Assembly (NCBI GenBank): GCA_964016985.1
Contig: OZ024828.1
Location: forward strand, 5,109,701-5,173,700
Reading direction: 5' to 3'
Source of the DNA: Anodontia alba
Taxonomy: Eukaryota; Mollusca; Bivalvia; Lucinida; Lucinidae
Length of the DNA: 64,000 nt
The translations under genes were made by a program, and so were the position numbers. Shown piece by piece: positions 11,501 through 20,500 of the stretch; position 1 is the stretch's first letter; each line of letters begins with the position of its first letter. The notes beneath the pieces were generated by a model. It was given only the letters and a program-made list of their open reading frames with translations. It was not told the origin of the DNA and did not search any database.

Positions 11501-14500
11501 GCTTCTGATGAGAATCCACAACATATATTTTCATGGTGAAAAATAAAAAAATAATACTGTTTGGTTTAAAAAAAAACAACAACCTTATCTGGGTATCCTT
11601 AAAAATAAAATAAGAAAAGAATTTACTTGATAATCCTCTTACCTTTTATCTTGAGCTATGGTTTGATTATATTATAACATTTTATGGGCAGTGCAATGTG
11701 AAAACGTGTCTTCTGGCATGTGCCGACAGCAAAGGCCAAGATCAGCCTGCACATCCATGATTTGATCAGGGCCTTCGCTGTCCATCAACAGAATCATTGG
11801 ATACTACAGAATGTATGAATGGAGAGCAAAGGCTGGATGTACTTTGAGCATGCGCAGGATGATCAAAGTCTGCAAATTTTGCACATTTTTGAAGGCACTT
11901 ATGCAGCTGATATTATAATGAGCTTTTATTGCATGTTGATATTTTCCTATTTTTGCTATTACACAGGTGATAGAAACTTACACGAAGATGACAGGGCAAG
12001 AAGGGTATACACCAAAAATAAAACAAGTCTGGAAGGTCAACAGAGATGGCGAGGTACTCCAAATGACCTTTTTTGCTAAACAAAAATAAAGCTAAAATTT
12101 ACCAAGTAAATGACTCTTCTTTGCCACCAAAAAATTAAAAAAAATAACCCTTGTCCTTCTGAACCAGATTATGCCCTGACTTTGCAAACAGTGTAGATCC
12201 ATATCAGTTGGCTTCTTAGAAGCCAACTGATCTAGATCTGCACTTTTTATCATCAAGTATGTGAATTTTTATCAGCAACCTGGATCAAGTAATCTGATTT
12301 GCTGAAACTTAGAAGTGGGCAGGCATCTTAATTTATTCAGCATGACAAGGGTTAAGTACTGTCTCTTTTATATTCTGACAAAACGTATGCGATGATAATC
12401 AAATATAAATGGATGTAAGGAAATAATTTTCTAATCTATAGATCACAAATGGCATCCAAAAGTGGCAAAATTGGTGATGAAACACCTCTTACAGATTCTT
12501 GCCATGTTTGCAAACTAACCACCTTTAGTGAGAGTTGAATCCCTCAGTTCAGCCCTGTATGCAATGAATAGGATAATATACATTGGCAGTGTAAGTGACT
12601 TAAATGAGGAAACATCATAGTGGTAACCCTTGTAGAATATCAGAAAACACTGAAAGAGGATTGGCCAACTCTTTCTGAAATCATGAAATAAAACCATATT
12701 TTATTTACCATAAATATTTGGGCATTAGGCCAGAGCAAACAGTGTAGACTCAGATAAAACTGCTCTAAAGGAGCAGTTTGATCAGGGTCTGCACAGTTTG
12801 CCATTCAGTTGCAATGGACTTGGTATGATAACCCATACATTTGGCCCCCAGAAAATCTTTTTTGTAAAAGTTCTTTTGTGATAGCAATATTATGCATATT
12901 GTTTTTGTTTGTGTTGAGGTTTTATGGCCTAGTCAACCCAATGGGGTCATGTCGAGTGCAGTCAGTTTACCTAGCCACATGTTTACTGGGTAGGCTTAGT
13001 CCTCAAAGTGGTTAACCAGTATTGTGCACATTCTTTTGCCAGAAACTGACAACTGCCCTTCTTGAATGAGCGGAAGGGAGAGAATGACGGTAGAAAATAT
13101 TTCATGATCAATCTCCATGAAAGAATGTTGCCAACCTAGGCGGGGATTGAACCCGTGACCTCATGATCTCCAGTCGGATGGCGTATCCAACTGAGCCACC
13201 GAGGCCATATGCATATTGCAAAGATCTAACATCAAATGAAACAAAAATCATAAAGATAACCAAAGAAAAGTTTTCTGGCGAAAGAATGTGCACAATACTG
13301 GTTAACCGCTTAGAGGACTAAGCCTGCCCAGTAAACGTGTGGCTAGGTAAACTGACCATGCTTGACATGACCCCATTGGGTTGACAGGGCCGTAAAAACC
13401 TCAACACAAACATACTACAGTCAAATGCTCTCAAAAGCATTTCTTAATGTCCTTTTCCTTCAAAGGGATGGTTTTCAATCATAATTTACTTACCATTTTT
13501 GTTAAATTTATTGACAATACACAGGTGTGTCAGAAATCATTATTATTCTGAGAATGCAGACGAAAAAAAAAAATTTCAGTATGTTTCCATAAACTAAGCC
13601 TGCTAACAAGCAAAGTAATGCACACTGAAGAGAATTTGAGTGGGGGCCAAAAATGGCCCTTATCATACCAGGTCCTTTGTTTGGATATCACTAGGTAATA
13701 AAATGGACTTGTTCAAAGTTTAGAGAATATGATATGAGCTCCTTGGCAATATTTAGAGTAAATACACATACAGTGTCATATTTTTCAGTATCATAGTATA
13801 TAGATGAGATGGTGGGTACTTTATATGCATAACTACCTCTACAAATTGTTTTACTGGGCCCAGTTGTTCAAAACTAACGATGTCGTTTACATGTCGTTAA
13901 AAGTTTCATCACTAAATATGGCATGTATGTTAATATTTTTGCAAAAACAATGTGAGTAGCTTGCAAAAGCTACTCACATTTTTTTCAGCAAAAATACCCG
14001 TGAATTAGATATTGTACTTACTAGAATAGTTAACATTTTGACCACTAATGAGCTTGTTAAGTTAATGATGCTTTGAACTATTGGGCCCTGATCAATATAA
14101 ACTTTTAGTACATGGTCTGAAGATCATCTGGTTTTGGGAGTACATGTATTTTCAGATTATTTTTTACCACTTTATTTTATTATATTTTATGAATACAGAC
14201 TAAAGGCACAATCAGTGTGGCAAAAAATTTCTAAATGTTTCCCTACTAGTATTTGAATCTAACAGATGAAGAGCTAATATTTTGTGTTTATTTTCAGAAA
14301 TCCAGGTTCAAAGTTCATGACAAATTGAGCAACCGGAAGTTATTATGGCACGGAACAGATGTGGCAGTGGTAGCCGCCATCTTGAAAAGTGGATTACGTA
14401 TCATGCCACATAGTGGAGGAAGAGTTGGGTCTGGGATTTACTTTGCCTCAGAAAATGGAAAATCTGCTGATTATGGTAATTTTTAGCATATACATTGAAA

Positions 14501-17500
14501 TTAAATGTTTAACGCATTTATGCCTAGCGTCCCATAAACGGGACATTAGCAATCAATGTAGACCAGGATCAGATGCTACAGAATGTAGCATCTGATGAAG
14601 GTCTTCACTGTTTGCATTAAAAACAGGAATTTTTCTAAACGATTTTAATAATAAAATCTAACCAGACACCCCTTAGAAATGGACCAGTCCAAAGAGTTGA
14701 TGTAGAAGATTCCATTTGATAAATATGGGTTAACATTGGATATCTATAATTATGTGTTCTGTCTGATGTACATTTTAATCTGTAGGATTCATTCAGGGGA
14801 CTTGATACTTTTCCACCATATTTTATAAGGGAGATAACTTTTATGACTTCCTGTTTTGCTTTTCTGCATAGCATGTTCCTTCTGAAAAGCGGTCTTCTCG
14901 AAAGGAAAGAATTTGCTCCCAATTTCTTTCCTTTTAGAGTAGACCCCTTTTCAGAAGAGTAGTAAAACAATTAGACAGAGTTGTCACTCCTGAAATTATA
15001 TCCATTCCCTTTAAGCTAAATCAGCAGATGACAAATTACTGGTAGGTTGTTTTTTTTTTCAAATGAAATAAGGCTTGACATTACATTCAGTTTGTCTTCT
15101 GTGATATTTCATTTAAAATGTCGGGAGACAATGAATGAAATGTCATTTTTTAAGGTTTTCTGCTGTATGTTTTAGCCTATTAAAGTTTAATGCACAAACT
15201 TTCAACTTTCACATACATTCTAATTTTCTTGCATTGGTTATGCTCTGCCCCTTTTAGTGGGCAATCTAAAAAAATGCTTCCAGAGCCATTTCTAAAAGAT
15301 TTTGAATTGATTAGTAAATTCCATATACTATTGTGTGGTGGGCAGATAACACTGTCAAAAATTGACAAAATTTGCCCATTAGCTATCCCAAACTGGATCT
15401 CCACAATATCAATGCACACACCAAGTTTGGTGAAAAATCATACTGGTCCAGAAATGAAAATATGGATAAACAGACTGAACCAGACAGATGGACAGACAGT
15501 GGGACACTCCGACAGCAAACTTGAAACTATAATACTCTGTCAGTATCATGTGGCTGGCTATAAAAAGGAATAACATATTGTGATAGTTTAAAGTTTTGTA
15601 AGTAGCTTAGGAAAAGTCCTTTGTCAATGCTTAGTCAGCACGTCTATGCAGTCAAGCCAGGGCGTGCTTCACTTAATGGAAAGAATTTGAGACTCATTAT
15701 TGTGTAATCTTGGACTTCTTCTTTGGTGGATAGGACTCCAATTTTTCAGAGACATGTAGTAGAATTGCATTATGGGATTCCAATGTTTTGGAGAAAATGG
15801 CTTTAGAACTCATTTTCAAAATCCTAATGAGAACAGGGTTCATGTACCTCAGAGAAATGTCAGGGAAATTTAACTTTTTAACTCACCTGAGCCGAAGGGT
15901 CAGGATGAGCTATTGTGATCACTTGCCGTTTGTTATCCGTCTGTCGTCCGGTGTCTGTCCACACCTTTGAACAACTTCTTCTCTGAAAACCCTGGCCAAG
16001 TTTCTTCAAACTTCATGTGGAACCTTCTGTTAAAGGGGGATTGAAAATTTGTTCAAATGGTCAAGGTCCATATATCAACATAGCAGATATACCCATATAT
16101 GGTAAGAACACTTAAAAATCTTCTTCTCCAGAACCCAGAAAGCTTTAGGGCTGAATTTTGGTATATAGCATTGAGGACTCAGAGTCTACCAAGTTTGTTC
16201 AAATGATGACCGTAGGTTGACCTTTGATCTTTTAACAGTAAGATCAACATGTATAAAATCATGTAATTTTTTTTTAAAATGTCTTCTCTGAAATTGTTTG
16301 AGCAATTTATATCAGATTTCACATGGGGTCTTCTGTAGAAAGGGTATTGACAATTTGTTCAAATGGTTCCTTGCCATTGAACAAGATGGTTGCCATGCCC
16401 ATATATGGTAAAAACACCTACAAATTTCTTCTCCAGAACCAAGAAAGCTTGAAGACTGAATCTTGATGTATAGCATCGTGGACTCAAGGTCTACCAATTT
16501 GTTCAAATGATGACCATAGGTTGACCTTTGACCTTTTTATGGCAAGGTCAAATTTGTGTCCCAATACATTTGTATGGGGAAAATATTGAAGTCATTTTCT
16601 CTAAATGTAAAGACTAACGGCTGATACTTACAATGTGTGATTAAAGTAGAAAACGTTTTAGTAATAAATCAAATTTTTGTCCCCTGGGGGTTATCTGCCC
16701 TTGCCCTTGGGCTATATACATGTTTAGAATTGAGTAATTTTTAGATGTCCTCTTCCCTGAAACTTCTTCAGCAATTTTCACCAGATTTCACATGGGCCTT
16801 CTGTTGAAAGGATATTGACAATTTTTTCGAATGGTTCCGCAGCATTGAACAAGATGACTGCCATGCCCATATAAGGTAAAAAGACTTATATTTGTATAGG
16901 GAAAATGTCAAAAAGTCTTTTTCTCAAAATGCATTAAAGACTAATGGCTGAAATTTGCAATGTATGATTAAAGTACAATTTATGATTTTCGTTACAGTCA
17001 AAATTTTGTCCCCTGAGGGTTATCTGCCCTTGCTCCTGGGCTATATACATATATAAAATGTGTAATTTTTAAATATCTTCTCAGAAACCACGTGAGCAAT
17101 TTTTACCAGTTTTCACACAGGGCTTTCTGTCTAAAGGTACCGACAATTTGTTTGAATGGTTCTGCGCCATTGAACAAGATGGCTGCCATGCCGATATATG
17201 GTAAAAACACTTAAAATTTTTCTTCTTCAGAACCAAGAAAGCTTTGAGGCTCAGTCTCAGTATATAGCATTGGAGACTCAAGGTCTACCAAGTTTTTTAA
17301 ATGATGGTCGTGGGTTGACCTTTGACTTTTTTACGACAAGATCAAATTTGCGCCCTCATACTTTTTATGGGGAAAATGTTGAAAAATCATTTTCTCAGTA
17401 TATATTAAAGACTAATGGCTGAAACTTACAATGTATGATTATATATCATAATCAGATTTTTGATTAAAGTGCAGGTACAGGGGCAACATCCACACAGTGG

Positions 17501-20500
17501 GCCCTCTTCCAGATAGCTGGCTTGCTGCATGCATGGCAGATCTCACACCAGATCTCCAGGTATGTCTATCATGAGGGTTGATAGCCAAGAGCTTCCATTC
17601 TCTGCAGTCCCTCTCTGTCAGCTGCTTCCATGTCATCTTGGGCCTCACAGGCCCATGCTTTCCATCAGCTTGTATGTTAAAGGCTGTCTTGACTGCTCCA
17701 TTGGAATGTTCCACATGTCCATTCCTCAATGCCAATCCACGCATTAAAAAAGAAGATTAAAGAAGTAAAACTGTTTAAATACCATCAAAAATTCGGGGGT
17801 TATCTGCTCTTGCCCCTGGGCTATATACATGTATAAAATTGTGAAATCTTTAAAGGTCTTCTCTGAAATCTCTTGAACAATTTTTCATTAGATTTCACAT
17901 GGGTCCTTCTGTTGAAAGCAAGTTAACAAGTTGGTCAAATGGTTCCGCACAATTGAACAAGATGGCTGCCATGCCCATATATGGTAAAACACTTCTTCTC
18001 CAGAACTTAAAAAAACCTTTGAGGCTGAATCTCGGTATACTGCATTGGGGACTCAAAGTCTATTAAGTTTGTTCAAATAGTAATGGCAGGATTGGTATTT
18101 GCAGATATGCAATAGCTGTTTTTATCAGGTGAGCAATTCATGGCCCATGGGCCTCTTGTTTTTAATGTCAGGGAATTATGTGATGTGTCAGGGAAAAATG
18201 AAACTTTGCAAAAATGTCTGGAAAATGTCAGGGAATTTTACATTTTATCCAGATGAAGCTAGGATGTCTGGTCCCAAAGTATTTTTTTTTTTTTTTGCTA
18301 AATTCATAAAATTTCCGGCTCAGAGAAATTTAAAATACTGACATTTGTCTTACTTCTCCACAAAAACATATGTTGTGGTACTTATTAGAAGCACCTCACC
18401 AAGGCACTTATAATGAGTACCCACAACATATGTTTGCTTCATCAAAAACATATGTTGTGGTACTTATTAGAAGCACCTCACCAAGGCATAATGAATACCC
18501 ACAACATATGTTTGCTTCACCAAAAACATATGTTGTGGTACTCATTAGAAACACCTCACCAAGGCACATTTAATGAGTACCCACAACGTTTTCTCCATGA
18601 AAAACATGTGCTTCTCATGAGAAGCACCTCAGCTTGGCACTTCTAATGAGTACCCATAACATATGTTTTTGTGGAGAAATAACAAAAAATATTGTGTGGA
18701 TACCCCCTCTTATCTTGAGCTGTGATAATATCCTGATTTCTTTCAGTGTCGCCTGCTACAACAGAAGATGGCAGTGAGTTGGGCATCATGTTTTTGAATG
18801 AAGTTGCCCTTGGGAAAGAAAAGCACATCTTAGTTGATAACTGTAATCTGAAAGCTGCTCCCACAGGATATGATTCAGTACTTGCTGTGGGACGCACTGA
18901 ACCAGGTATGTTGATTATATATAGATGTACTATATTTACCATATTTGGAAAGACAGACCTGAGCAAACAGTGTAGATTCAGATCAGATGCTGCAGAATGG
19001 ATCTGATTTGGATCTACAATGTTTGCCACTTATCATGCAGTTTCTATACACATGAGCAGGTAGCAAAAATGAACTCGTTCAAATTTTACGATAAGCATGG
19101 ATAGGAGTTGTGGTATCTGAATATTTAGGGTAAATATGTTATATACGGTAAATGTCCTAAAATTTCGAACACTTTATTTTATACTTTTTTGGCCTAAATT
19201 TTGCTTTGTATGTAGTTCTTTCTTAAAAAACTTAGTAGAATGGCAAACAGTGTAGACCCTGATCAGACTGCTCCTTCAGGAGCAGTCTGATCTGGGTCTG
19301 CACTGTTTGCATATGCCAGTTTGTCAGACCATGTGGTGTTCAAAATTTTAGGACATTTGCCGTATTTCTTGTAATGATACTTTCTGTATAGAACTTGAAA
19401 AATCTACCCAGCAAAGACTCATATCAGCCTGATATTCCAGGCAGTCTGATCAGAGTCTTCACTGTCCATCTGTAGAAGCTGTGGGACACACCGAATCAGG
19501 TATGTAAATGGCAGCCTGATCAAAGTCTGTACTGTACACCTGTAAAAAAAACTGTGGGACACATCTGAACCACGTATATACATATACCCTTAGACCTTGA
19601 CCAATCTGCATAGAATCTGATGTAGAAGCTCTATTAAAAATAGTTTTGATTGTCTGTGCCAAGTTTTACCTTAACACTTGCATATGCTGAATAATTGTTG
19701 AATACTGTTATTAAGCCATTTTAAAGAAAAAGAGAGAAAAAAACTGTCTTTAATTACATAAATTTATCAGGTTAAGAGTTAACTAAGATTTTTTCTGACA
19801 AATCCAAAAAGAATACAATTTTAATCCTTCACTTGCTGAACACGACATGCCCTGTCTTAGCAAACAGTGTAGATCCAGATCACTGAAGAAGCCAACTGAT
19901 CTGGATCTGCACTGTTTGTCATTTAGTATGTGAATTTATATCAACAACGGGGATCAAGTAATCTGATTGGGTGAAAATTGGAAGTGGGTGTGGCATCTTA
20001 ATTTATTCAGCATGACAAGGGTTAAAGATTGATGGTAAAGTAATGAATTAACATGTACCAGGTTAAATTGGCTGCTCCATGCGAAAAAGTGTCTTCGAGC
20101 ATATGGGGACAGCAAAGGCCCAGATTAGACTGCACAGATGGGCAGTGTGATCAGGGCCTTTGCTGTCTGCTATGCGATGTGATCAGGTCGCATCGACGTT
20201 GATACGATGTCATTTTGATGTTGTGTGCCTGCTGGGTTTTTGCATGCGCAAGACAGAGGAGTTGTTAAGGAGGAGTATTTGGTGATAATTCTGGGATAAT
20301 TTTTCTTATTCCTTCTTAAAAGCATATGTTATGGGTACTCATTAGAAGTGCCTCACTGAGGCACTTCTAATGAGTACCCACAACATATGTTTTCATTCAG
20401 AATTAAGAAAATTTATCCCAAAATTATCACCAAATACTCCTTTTTAATAACTCCTCTGTGCAAGATGATCTGAATGTGCTTTTTGTGCAAGTTTGGAGGG

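Noticed and set aside
12449..12535. 29-codon frame starting MASKSGKIGDE
   Set aside because: Short, no homology, and out of place in the PARP3-A exon phase chain.
18367..18660. Regular palindromic repeats resembling a CRISPR array
   Set aside because: Units are whole hairpins with no unique spacers, in an intron of an animal gene.
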